A DNA stretch of 37,206 bases, from NCBI GenBank assembly GCA_034440455.1, contig JAWXCB010000034.1, forward strand, positions 1 through 37,206, in the 5' to 3' direction. The notes beneath the pieces were generated by a model. The model ran no database searches. It was not told the DNA's origin and worked only from the letters and a program-made list of their open reading frames with translations. Of this stretch, positions 7,876 through 15,641 are shown piece after piece; position 1 is the first letter of the stretch; each line of letters opens with the position of its first letter. Origin of the DNA: JAWXCB01 sp034440455 (lineage in GTDB: Bacteria > Bacteroidota > Bacteroidia > Chitinophagales > CAIOSU01). The position numbers were made by a program, and so were the translations under genes.

Positions 7876-8454
7876 ATGAAAACAAATGCACTCTTTCTTG
7901 CAATGGCGGCAACGCTGTTCTTCTCCTTCATCCCCGTTGAATCTGCTACATGGTCGGTGGACAAAACACATGCGCGGCTTGGCTTTTCCGTTTCGCACCT
8001 GATGGTGTCGGAAATGGATGGCTCTTTTAAAAAGTTTGATGCCACAATCACCGGCTCGGAAGATGATTTTTCTGACGCGGTGGTAACGCTTACCGCTGAT
8101 GTCAACAGTATTGACACCGACAACGAGCAACGCGATGCGCACCTAAAAAACGCGGATTTCTTTGATGCGGAGAAATATCCCGCGATCGCTTTCAAAAGCT
8201 CTTCATTTAAAAAGGCAGGGGAGAAGAAGTACAAAGTGACAGGCGACCTCACGATGCGCGGTGTAACGAAAACCATTGTGCTGGATGCCACTTACAACAC
8301 GGGAGTTCACCCGATGACCAAAAACACGATTGCAGGTTTCAAAGTAACGGGCGTTGTGAAGCGTTCTGATTTCGGTGTCGGCACATCGTTTCTTGCAAAT
8401 ATGATTGGCGATGAAGTGAGCCTCGTTGCGAATGCGGAGTTTATCAGGAATTAA
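7876..8454 (+). CDS. YceI-family secreted lipid-binding protein (first paralogue)
   Basis: 192 codons with an N-terminal signal peptide (about residues 1-23, cleavage near VESATWSVD). The mature protein has the YceI lipocalin-like beta-barrel pattern: WSVDKTHARLGFSVSHLMVSE, then DDFSDAVVTLTADVNSIDT, NADFFDAEKYPAIAFKSSSF, GDLTMRGVTKTIVLDA and a final strand. Relatives bind isoprenoid or fatty-acyl ligands in the periplasm. It is divergently transcribed from the HxlR regulator and separated from it by an operator-like twin palindrome. The convergent neighbour at 8551-9174 is a diverged paralogue. The physiological ligand cannot be read from the sequence. Confidence 0.93.
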   Translation: MKTNALFLAMAATLFFSFIPVESATWSVDKTHARLGFSVSHLMVSEMDGSFKKFDATITGSEDDFSDAVVTLTADVNSIDTDNEQRDAHLKNADFFDAEKYPAIAFKSSSFKKAGEKKYKVTGDLTMRGVTKTIVLDATYNTGVHPMTKNTIAGFKVTGVVKRSDFGVGTSFLANMIGDEVSLVANAEFIRN

Positions 8455-8482
8455 GCGGTGAAACGAAATAGTAATAATGTCA

Positions 8483-8522
8483 GGACTCCCCGCTCCAAAT
8501 GGAAAGGGGCGGGGGTGAGGCT
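8483..8522. repeat. G/C-rich palindromic interspersed repeat
   Basis: GGACTCCCCGCTCC, then AAATGGAAAGGGG and CGGGGGTGAGGCT, nearly the same sequence as the reverse strand of 9881-9920. It sits between two convergent genes, where the folded RNA could stop transcription from both sides. Confidence 0.7.
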
Positions 8523-8550
8523 AATAAGAGAACTTTCGCTTGCAGGGAAA

Positions 8551-9174
8551 TCAATGCCCTTGCGCTTTCGTAAGCGCTACGTTGAATTTCATCGTAAACT
8601 CGTCATAAACAATTTTATCACCGATTTCAGGGAAGAATGATTTCGAGCGATGCTGCACATCATATTTTGAGCGGTCAATTACTGCTGTTCCGGTGAAACG
8701 CAGTTTGCCTGCTTCCTCTGCAAACTTTGCATTGAACGAAACAGGATTTGTCTTGTCGCGGATGGTCATGTTGCCGCTGATAGTGTGCGTGTTTCCATCT
8801 TTGTCGGGTGCGGCAATTGTATTCAATGAAGTGATGGCGAATGTCGCTTTCGGATAAAGTTTTGAATCAAAAAAATCAGCCGACTTCAGGTGATTTTCCA
8901 ATTTCGTTTTTGATTCGCCTTGCAGGTCGTTGACTACGATAGAACTCATGTCCACATCAAATTTTCCGGAGATAGCGCCATGGTTGTCACTTAATTGACC
9001 GCCAAGAAATTTGATTGCGCCATTGTGTTCGCCTGTCAGTTTCTTGCCGTGCCATTCGAGCGAGCTTGTTTGGATATCTAATTTGTAAACATCAACGTGT
9101 GGGGAAGGAGCCAATACAAATGCCATGCAAAGGAGCGCGCAACTTGCTGCTGAGAGTAAAAACATTTTTTTCAT
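8551..9174 (-). CDS. YceI-family secreted protein (second paralogue)
   Basis: 207 codons from ATG at 9174. A longer frame starts at 9201, but that start falls inside the TAAGTTTG promoter box and adds residues before a normal signal peptide (MKKMFLLSAASCALLCMAFV). The mature part shows the YceI pattern: SLEWHGKKLTGEHNGAIKF, GKFDVDMSSIVVNDL, HLKSADFFDSKLYPKATFAI, ISGNMTIRDKTNPVSFNAKF and FTGTAVIDRSKYDV. It is strongly diverged from the paralogue at 7876-8454, to which it is convergent, so this is an old duplication or separate acquisition rather than a recent copy. Role: probable periplasmic lipid or isoprenoid carrier. Confidence 0.93.
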   Translation of the reverse strand: MKKMFLLSAASCALLCMAFVLAPSPHVDVYKLDIQTSSLEWHGKKLTGEHNGAIKFLGGQLSDNHGAISGKFDVDMSSIVVNDLQGESKTKLENHLKSADFFDSKLYPKATFAITSLNTIAAPDKDGNTHTISGNMTIRDKTNPVSFNAKFAEEAGKLRFTGTAVIDRSKYDVQHRSKSFFPEIGDKIVYDEFTMKFNVALTKAQGH

Positions 9175-9198
9175 GGTGAATTTTTTAAAGTGATTGTA

Positions 9199-9206
9199 CA
9201 AACTTA
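9199..9206 (-). promoter_or_regulatory. Bacteroidota -7 box (TAAGTTTG) for the second YceI gene
   Basis: On the minus strand the octamer is an exact TAnnTTTG match, 24 bases before the ATG at 9174. It decides the start, because the longer frame would begin inside this box. A TTTG lies 23 bases further upstream, slightly longer than the usual 19-20 spacing. Confidence 0.45.
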
Positions 9207-9239
9207 TTTACTTCGAGCCACTATGACCACAAAAACAGT

Positions 9240-9872
9240 CTAAGGATTTATAAAATGCGTCCCTGGCATAAATTCAGGGTTGATGAGCGCAACCAATTTG
9301 TTGTAGTCATCTTTTGATTCCACAAAATTCAGTTTTGAAGTATTCACAATCAGCACGATTTGCTTCGTGATGCTTTTAAAGTATTGCAAATAGGCAAGCT
9401 GAATTTTTTCTAAATATTCGGGCTGAATCAATTTTTCATATTCCCTGCCGCGCTTTGCAATGTTGCGCAGCAGGTTGTCAATGTCATTGTGCAGTTAAAC
9501 AATCATTTGCGGTTGCGCGATGTTGGGGTGCATGATGTCAAACAATTTGCGGTAGAGCAAATTTTCATCTTCATCAAGCGTAATGTTTGCAAACAGCAGC
9601 GATTTCACAAACAAATAATCGCTCACAAGGAAATCATTGAACATATCGCGCTCCGCAGTGAGCGTTTTCATTTGCTGAAACCGTTCAGCCATAAAATATA
9701 ATTCAAGCGAAAAGGCATACTGCCGGGGATTGGAATAAAACTTCGCGAGGAAAGGATTGTCAGCAAATTTTTCCAAGCACATTCTGCCGTTGAAATCCTG
9801 AGCGAGTTGTTGTGCGAGCGATGTTTTACCCGAGCCGATATTTCCTTCAATGGCGATGTAACTGAAGCGCAT
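9240..9872 (-). pseudogene. Deoxynucleoside kinase, interrupted by one in-frame TAA
   Basis: Deoxynucleoside kinases phosphorylate salvaged deoxynucleosides. The N-terminal part has the P-loop GNIGSGKT (residues 10-17), then the EKFADNPFLAKFY and FSLELYFMAERFQQM segments, and SDYLFVKSLLFA, the lid-side D-Y motif of the family. At 9495-9497 a TAA stands where relatives have Tyr in the strand 'iVYL'. The same frame then resumes with LHNDIDNLLRNIAKRGREYEKLI, containing the conserved KRGREYE lid, and runs to the natural end at 9240. Except for that one codon the gene looks intact and of family length (210 codons). Either a recent nonsense mutation (TAT/TAC to TAA) or a base error explains it. It begins five bases after folK on the same strand. 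Confidence 0.85.
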
Positions 9873-9877
9873 GGTAG

Positions 9878-10453
9878 TTAAGCCTCACCCCCGCCCCCTC
9901 TCCAAAGTAGAGGGGAGTCCGGGCGGTAATGATTTGATTTAGGGACTGGTGTCGCCTCTTTTAAAGGATAAGTTTTTTTCACCTTAAGCGCATCTTCACA
10001 GTGGTGAAGCAACTCCGCTATTGTGACATGCAACAAAGGATGCGTCACATCGGGCGCAATCTCCGCAAGCGGCATCAGCGTAAATCTGCGCTTGTGCATC
10101 TGCGGGTGTGGAATAGAAAGAGCAGGGGACTCGAAAACGATTTCGTCCATCAGCAGAATGTCAATATCAATCAGGCGAGCGCCCCACTTTTCGGTTTGTT
10201 TGCGCCCCATGTTTTTCTCGATTGATTTTATCACACGCAGTAAAACTTCCGGGCGCAAAGTAGTTGTGATCTGCAACGCCTGATTCAGAAACGCTGGTTG
10301 ATTTTCCTTTCCCCATGCAGCCGTTTCGTAAACTGAGGATGCCGCGACAAGGCTTCCGGCTTTTTCCATGATATATTGTTGCGCAGCGTGCAGGTTGCTC
10401 ATCCTGTTTCCCAGATTGCTGCCCAGCAGAAGCAAAGTGTTTGTCGAAACCAT
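9878..10453 (-). CDS. folK: 2-amino-4-hydroxy-6-hydroxymethyldihydropteridine diphosphokinase
   Basis: HPPK, the pyrophosphoryl transferase step of folate synthesis. Visible motifs: LLLGSNLGNRMSNL at the start, SSVYETAAWG, PAFLNQALQI, the signature ARLIDIDILLMD (metal-binding Asp pair) and IPHPQMHKRRFTLMPLAEIAPD. 191 codons is about 25-30 longer than typical HPPK. The last 14 or so residues (YRPDSPLLWRGGGGEA) are encoded by an interspersed G/C-rich repeat (9881-9920), so the native C-terminus was overwritten or extended. It is followed after five bases by the deoxynucleoside kinase and is divergent from sppA, with a MITE-like element between them. Confidence 0.93.
   Translation of the reverse strand: MVSTNTLLLLGSNLGNRMSNLHAAQQYIMEKAGSLVAASSVYETAAWGKENQPAFLNQALQITTTLRPEVLLRVIKSIEKNMGRKQTEKWGARLIDIDILLMDEIVFESPALSIPHPQMHKRRFTLMPLAEIAPDVTHPLLHVTIAELLHHCEDALKVKKTYPLKEATPVPKSNHYRPDSPLLWRGGGGEA
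9881..9920. repeat. G/C-rich palindromic repeat inside the folK 3' end
   Basis: Minus-strand reading GGACTCCCCTCTAC, then TTTGGAGAGGGGG and CGGGGGTGAGGCT; close relative of 8483-8522 and of the core of 10498-10594. It is translated as part of FolK on the minus strand and supplies most of the codons before its stop. Confidence 0.75.
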
Positions 10454-10497
10454 TTGGGTAAAAGTAGCAATTCATTTAATTTCGTCAACTTGTTTTC

Positions 10498-10594
10498 TTA
10501 CGGGCGGTTCTAAAAATTCTACCACAGTCACCCTCTCCTTCTGGAGAGGGATGGGGTGAGGTGATAAAAAAGCAATTTTTACGAAACGCCCTAA
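10498..10594. repeat. MITE-like element, about 97 bp
   Basis: Left end TTACGGGCGGTTCTAAAAATT and right end (reverse strand) TTAGGGCGTTTCGTAAAAATT are imperfect inverted repeats (shown as ends of the same element). Between them lie CTACC, a perfect CCCTCTCC-TTCT-GGAGAGGG hairpin, GGGTGAGG and ATAAAAAAG, in the same order as in 7282-7375. It fills most of the folK-sppA divergent spacer and ends 20 bases before the sppA start, so it may carry or displace their promoters. Confidence 0.7.
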
Positions 10595-10613
10595 ACTATA
10601 AAAATCCTAAACC

Positions 10614-12380
10614 ATGAGACAATTCTTCAAATTTTTCTTCGCATCTTTTCTCGGCACCATGTTCGGCTTGTTCATGGTGTTTTTCTTTGGCTTTTTAATT
10701 ATAGCCGCAATTGCCGCAGTATCCGGTTCTAAAGGCAAGAAAGAAGTAAAGCCCAATTCGGTGCTGCATATCAGCCTTGATTATGACATTACGGAGCGCA
10801 CAAACAAAAACCCATTTGACCCGATGAACTTCAGCTTTGAAGGGCAGAGCAATCCCGGCTTGTTTGATATTGTGAAAAGCATTCAATATGCAAAAACCGA
10901 TGATAAGATTAAAGGCATCTATCTTGATGTAAGCATGGTGCCGTCAGGTTTTGCTACAGTAGATGCGGTGCGCAATGCGCTGGTTGATTTTAAAACATCT
11001 GGCAAGTTCATTGTTTCTTATGGCGAAATGATTTCGCAAAAAGGTTATTACCTCGCGTCTGTTGCCGATGAAGTGTATATGAATCCCGTTGGCTACATGG
11101 ATTTAACAGGCTTCCGCACAGAACTCATGTTTTTTAAAGGCGCGTTGGAGAAACTGGAAGTAGAGCCGCAAATTATTTACTGCGGCAAATATAAAAGCGC
11201 CACCGAGCCATTTCGCCTCGACAAAATGAGCGATGAAAACCGCGAGCAGATTTCTTATATCATCAATGATATTTACGCCCGCTTTATCAAAAATATCAGC
11301 GAGTCGCGCAAACTCACCGAAGCAGAAGTGGACAGCATTGCAGATAATATGCTTGTGCGCGATGCGGAAGACGCGGTGAAATACAAACTCGTTGACGGGC
11401 TGTTATTTTATGACCAGGTGATTGCAAAACTGAAAGAGAAAACAGGCACTGAAGAAAAAGATAAGTTACCGCATGTAAGCCTTGATAAATACATTGATGA
11501 AGAAGCCGAAGAAAAGAAGCATGGAAAAGACCGCATAGCCGTGCTTTTTGCAGAAGGCAGCATTGTTGATGGAAAGGGCGAAGAAGATAACATCGGCTCT
11601 GAGCGGTTTGCAAAAGCCATTCGTGAAATCCGCGAAGACGAAAAGGTGAAAGCGCTGGTGTTCCGTATCAATTCAGGCGGTGGCAGCGCGCTTGCTTCCG
11701 ATGTCATTTTACGTGAAATTGAATTGACGAAAGCGAAGATGCCGATTATTGTTTCAATGGGTGATGTTGCCGCATCGGGCGGATATTATATCGCCTGTAA
11801 GGCGGATACGATTGTTGCCGAACCGAATACCATCACAGGTTCCATCGGAGTGTTTGGCATGTTGCTCAACATGCAAAATTTTTTCAACAACAAACTCGGA
11901 ATCACGTTTGACGGGGTGAAGACGGGTAAATATTCCGACATCGGCACTATTTCGCGTCCGCTCACAGCCGAAGAGCGCATGATTATTCAGGCTGGCGTTG
12001 ACAGTATTTATCTTGATTTCAAAGAGCATGTTGCAAAGGGTAGGGGCGTCACCGTTGAATTTGTGGATAGCATCGGGCAGGGGCGCGTGTGGACAGGAGT
12101 GCAAGCAAAAGAGCGCGGCTTGGTGGATGTGCTTGGCAATTTGGATGATGCCGTGAAGATTGCCGCTGAAAAAGCGGGATTGACCGACTACTCGCTCAAA
12201 TCTTATCCAAAACAAAAAGACCCTTTTGAAATGCTGCTTGAAAACTTTGGCGCTGAAGCGGAAACTTTCGTGCTGAAAAGAAAATTAGGCGAGCAATATC
12301 CCGTTTGGAAAAAGTTAGAGGAAATGAAAACCCTCAATGGCGTTCAGGCAAGAATGCCGTTTGAATTGGAGATATACTGA
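10614..12380 (+). CDS. sppA: Signal peptide peptidase SppA, 67K type
   Basis: 588-codon, membrane-anchored serine protease that degrades cleaved signal peptides. An N-terminal transmembrane segment covers about residues 5-37. Two tandem ClpP-like S49 domains follow. The catalytic Lys (Lys194 in YCGKYKSATEPF) is in the first domain and the nucleophile Ser388 in GDVAASGGYYIACKAD is in the second, the split Ser/Lys dyad of the long type. NTITGSIGVFG and GRVWTGVQAKERGLVDVLG are further family marks. Length equals that of the E. coli type. It is divergent from folK. The 253 bases after it, up to the sugar dehydrogenase gene, show no gene and no clear terminator. Confidence 0.95.
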   Translation: MRQFFKFFFASFLGTMFGLFMVFFFGFLIIAAIAAVSGSKGKKEVKPNSVLHISLDYDITERTNKNPFDPMNFSFEGQSNPGLFDIVKSIQYAKTDDKIKGIYLDVSMVPSGFATVDAVRNALVDFKTSGKFIVSYGEMISQKGYYLASVADEVYMNPVGYMDLTGFRTELMFFKGALEKLEVEPQIIYCGKYKSATEPFRLDKMSDENREQISYIINDIYARFIKNISESRKLTEAEVDSIADNMLVRDAEDAVKYKLVDGLLFYDQVIAKLKEKTGTEEKDKLPHVSLDKYIDEEAEEKKHGKDRIAVLFAEGSIVDGKGEEDNIGSERFAKAIREIREDEKVKALVFRINSGGGSALASDVILREIELTKAKMPIIVSMGDVAASGGYYIACKADTIVAEPNTITGSIGVFGMLLNMQNFFNNKLGITFDGVKTGKYSDIGTISRPLTAEERMIIQAGVDSIYLDFKEHVAKGRGVTVEFVDSIGQGRVWTGVQAKERGLVDVLGNLDDAVKIAAEKAGLTDYSLKSYPKQKDPFEMLLENFGAEAETFVLKRKLGEQYPVWKKLEEMKTLNGVQARMPFELEIY

Positions 12381-12633
12381 GTTGTTTCTTGTTTGAAATC
12401 TCAAAATTTTTTGGGCGCGTACTTCTCTCATTTCTTTATCGCTTTCATTGGTAGCGCCCGTTGCACAAGGGCAACAATGCCTGTAAAAGAGAAGTCGCGT
12501 AATTGGTTGATTGTCAAAAGGAAAAACCGCTTTCGCTGAAGTCAGCGGATGCCCTCAAAGGTCTGGAACCCCCAGAAAAAATAAGTTGGAATAGAACTTT
12601 AGATTACTAACAACTACCAACGAACCACTCTCC

Positions 12634-15591
12634 TCAAAACTTCACCACCTTGAGCGCCTTCCTTGAATTGCCATTGGCGATTTCTAAAAAGTAAATGCCC
12701 TTGCTGAGTTGATATTGTGCGCTATTGATTTCCAACGTGAAGCTGCCCGCGCCTTTCTTTTCATCAAGTAAGAGAGCAACCTCTTTCCCCGCCACATCCT
12801 TCATGCTGATACGGATTTTGGCTAAATCTTTCAGCGTATAATTCAGCAGCAACTCATTCGTGAATGGGTTGGGTTGAACGGAAATATTGCCAAGCCAAGT
12901 TTCGGAGATGCCCGACCAAAAGGAAGCAAAGGTATCTGACCTGGCAATGCAGCCATTATTATCGATTATTTGTACATGAAAACGCCCTGGATATAATTCA
13001 ATGCATGGAGAATTGGAAATTGTAATAGGTGTGTAATTAGAAAAATTTTCAGGTTCATTTCCATCCCAATCATACACATACCATTGATAACTATATCCTG
13101 AATCTACACAAAAATAGTTGCCTTCGAATTCTATAATAGGGATTGGAAGATTAATAAACTCAACTATTACACTGTCACTCACACCCGTGCATCCATTCGC
13201 ATCTTCCACCGTCACGTTAAAAATGCCGCTTTCTATTGTAAACAAAATCGGCACTGTATCGCCCCGCGACCAAGTGTATTTTTCAAAAGCAGCATCGGTA
13301 AACAACTCAATTACGCCATCACCGCATTGCACAATGCTGTCGCCTTGCAAAATGTTTGGGGTAGGAGCGGGGAGCGTAGTGATTGCAAGCGTATCCGAAT
13401 TTCCTGCACAACCGACAGTATCAGTAACAGCAACCCAATAATCACCTGCCTGATTTACATTTATTGAAGCCCCCGCTTCGCCTGTTGACCACAAATAAGC
13501 GGCATAGCTTTCCGTGAGAATCAAATCAGTAGATTCATTGGCACAAATCACCAACCCGTTTTGAGATAAAAGCAATGGAGCCAGTGCCGGAACAACAATG
13601 ATTTCGAGCGTATCCGAATTGCCTGCACAACCAAACGTGTCTGAAACAGCAACCCAATATTCGCCAGCTTGCTGCACTGTTATTGCAGAATCTGTTTCGC
13701 CTGTTGACCACAGGTAAGCGTCAAATGTTTCTGATAAAAACAACACATTCGTTTCGCCTCCGCAGAGCGCTGTGCTTCCGTTTTGTGTTTGCAGCACAGG
13801 CGTAAGTCCCGCCTGCGCCAGCACGTTGAACAACGTGGAAACGCCTGTGCATCCGTTGGCATCCGTCACCGATACATCATAGTTGCCCGCTTGCGTAACA
13901 GTTGCCGTAGCCGTAGCATCACCCGTTGACCATGAATAGCTATTGAATGGTGTTGTCGTGGAAAGCACTACCGAAGTTGCCGCACCGCACAGTGTACCCG
14001 TTTGCTGAACGACAGGCTGAGGCAACGCATTTTCCGTAATCGCCACGCTTGATGAAGCGGCAGTACAGCTGTTGCCATCCGTCACGGTCAAGGTATAATT
14101 TCCCTGCTGTACATTATTCGTTTGCGTGTTTGCGCCATCGCTCCACGCGTAACTGCTGAACGTACCGGTAGAAAGTTGCGCGGAATCACCAGCGCAATAT
14201 TCAGTTGCACCGTTAATAACAGGATTGGGCAGCGCATGATGCGCAACAGTTGTTGCTGGAGTTGTATAAACACAACCGTTGTTGCCTGTTGCATTGAGCG
14301 TGTATGCGGCTTCGTCTTTCACATAAACCTGCAAGCCTGTCGCAATGGATGTTTCATCCTGAAACCATTCGTAAGAAGCATAACCCGCTTGCGTTGAAAG
14401 TGTTACGGAATCATACGGGCAAAAAGTAGCGCTGCCGCTTGAAGTGATGGTGGGTAATGAGGCGGGAGTATTTTCTGTGATGCGATAGACAATGCCGTTC
14501 ATGCCGGATACATATAATTCGCCATTGCGATCTTCACCAAAGGAAACATAGCGGAAGTTCGCATCATCAAAAAGCTGTGTAGTGACCCATGTGCCGCTGC
14601 TGTCATGCGTTTCCCAAAACCTGCCGCTGCAATAGTCAGTGAAAATATAGTAGCCGAACAGGTCGGGATATTTACACCCACGATAACGATAGCCGCCCGT
14701 TACAGAACAACCGATGCTGTTGTTGTCATAATCATACACAGGAAAAACATAAGTTCCATTGCAACCGAATGAAGAAGTGCCATAGGTAATATTTCCTTCG
14801 TAGCATTTCCAGCCATAGTTTTCACCACCCGCGCTACTTGCGGGTTGAAAGTCAATTTCCTCGCGCGCATTCTGCCCCACATCGCCAATCCATAAATCTC
14901 CTGAAAGCCTGTCAAAGCTGAAGCGCCAGGGATTGCGCATTCCGCGCGCCCAGATTTCATTGCGCACCGATGCAAAACCATAATAAGGATTATCAAGGGG
15001 AAAAGAGTAGGGAAGCGTATCCACATCAAGCCGGAGGATTTTGCCGAGCAGCGCCAAAGGGTCTTGTGAATTATCATCAGGGTCACCGCCACCACCGCCA
15101 TCGCCCGTTCCGATGTAAAGCATTCCATCGGGACCAAATTCAAGATTGCCGCCATTGTGATTGGAATATCCGGGATGTGGAATGGTGAGCACGTTTGTTT
15201 CACTATTTGCATCGGCAACATCAGCATTTGCGGTAACGCTGAAGCGCGCAATCACGAGGTTGCCGCTGTTGTTCACGTAATACAAAAAGAAATAGCCGTT
15301 GTTTTTATAATCGGGATGAAATGCAAGCCCGAGCAATCCTTCTTCTCCACCGTTGGGATTCATCACACGGCTGTTGATGTCAAGAAAAGGAGTAGGCTTC
15401 ACCGCGCCAGTTCCATCAATGATGCGGATAACGCCTGCCTGCTCCACGATGAACAGGCGGTCGTCATTGCAGTGGGCAATATCTACCGGACTTGAAAAAC
15501 CTGTTGCATACGATTGCAACGAAATAGTAGGCTGCGCAAAAGAAAAAGAAATCGAAGCAAGTAGGAAACTAAAGAGGGTAAGGTGTTTCAT
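12634..15591 (-). CDS. Secreted PQQ-type sugar dehydrogenase with Ig-like repeats and T9SS sorting domain
   Basis: 985 codons. Signal peptide (residues 1-19), then a glucose/sorbosone dehydrogenase beta-propeller (about 20-375): GFSSPVDIAHCNDDRLFIVEQ, GGEEGLLGLAFHPDY, YSNHNGGNLEFGPDGMLYIG, GDGGGGGDPDDNSQDPLALLG, ARGMRNPWRFSFD and GDVGQNAREEID. These match PQQ-dependent aldose dehydrogenase-like enzymes that oxidise sugars in the periplasm or outside. About six Ig/PKD-like repeats of 70-85 residues follow, each with a 'Y.WSTG' core and 'G.Y.V.V.D..GC' end. The C-terminal 75 residues are a Por/T9SS sorting domain (VQPNPFTNELLLNYTL to GIYFLEIANG..KALKVVKF), predicting outer-membrane secretion and surface attachment or release. 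The next gene on the strand is also a T9SS cargo oxidoreductase. Confidence 0.9.
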   Translation of the reverse strand: MKHLTLFSFLLASISFSFAQPTISLQSYATGFSSPVDIAHCNDDRLFIVEQAGVIRIIDGTGAVKPTPFLDINSRVMNPNGGEEGLLGLAFHPDYKNNGYFFLYYVNNSGNLVIARFSVTANADVADANSETNVLTIPHPGYSNHNGGNLEFGPDGMLYIGTGDGGGGGDPDDNSQDPLALLGKILRLDVDTLPYSFPLDNPYYGFASVRNEIWARGMRNPWRFSFDRLSGDLWIGDVGQNAREEIDFQPASSAGGENYGWKCYEGNITYGTSSFGCNGTYVFPVYDYDNNSIGCSVTGGYRYRGCKYPDLFGYYIFTDYCSGRFWETHDSSGTWVTTQLFDDANFRYVSFGEDRNGELYVSGMNGIVYRITENTPASLPTITSSGSATFCPYDSVTLSTQAGYASYEWFQDETSIATGLQVYVKDEAAYTLNATGNNGCVYTTPATTVAHHALPNPVINGATEYCAGDSAQLSTGTFSSYAWSDGANTQTNNVQQGNYTLTVTDGNSCTAASSSVAITENALPQPVVQQTGTLCGAATSVVLSTTTPFNSYSWSTGDATATATVTQAGNYDVSVTDANGCTGVSTLFNVLAQAGLTPVLQTQNGSTALCGGETNVLFLSETFDAYLWSTGETDSAITVQQAGEYWVAVSDTFGCAGNSDTLEIIVVPALAPLLLSQNGLVICANESTDLILTESYAAYLWSTGEAGASINVNQAGDYWVAVTDTVGCAGNSDTLAITTLPAPTPNILQGDSIVQCGDGVIELFTDAAFEKYTWSRGDTVPILFTIESGIFNVTVEDANGCTGVSDSVIVEFINLPIPIIEFEGNYFCVDSGYSYQWYVYDWDGNEPENFSNYTPITISNSPCIELYPGRFHVQIIDNNGCIARSDTFASFWSGISETWLGNISVQPNPFTNELLLNYTLKDLAKIRISMKDVAGKEVALLLDEKKGAGSFTLEINSAQYQLSKGIYFLEIANGNSRKALKVVKF
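13380..13735 (-). repeat. Near-identical tandem module repeat within the dehydrogenase gene
   Basis: The stretches around 13385-13510 and 13608-13735 share long blocks at DNA level (for example GCGTATCCGAATT, CCTGCACAACC and CAGCAACCCAATA) with a period of about 225 bases. They encode consecutive Ig-like modules ending in DTxGCAGNSDTL. The similarity exceeds that of the other modules, which suggests recent duplication or conversion. Confidence 0.65.
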
Positions 15592-15641
15592 AGGTTAAGG
15601 TATTTTAAAAGCGGTAGTGAAAATACAAAACCGGGGTAAAC

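Noticed and set aside
8458..8640. 60-codon forward ORF between the YceI genes
   Set aside because: Largely made of the G/C-rich repeat and the antisense of the second YceI gene.
14700..15251. 183-codon ORF within the sugar dehydrogenase gene
   Set aside because: Same-strand shadow frame of a gene with clear domains; Met/Ile-rich nonsense composition.
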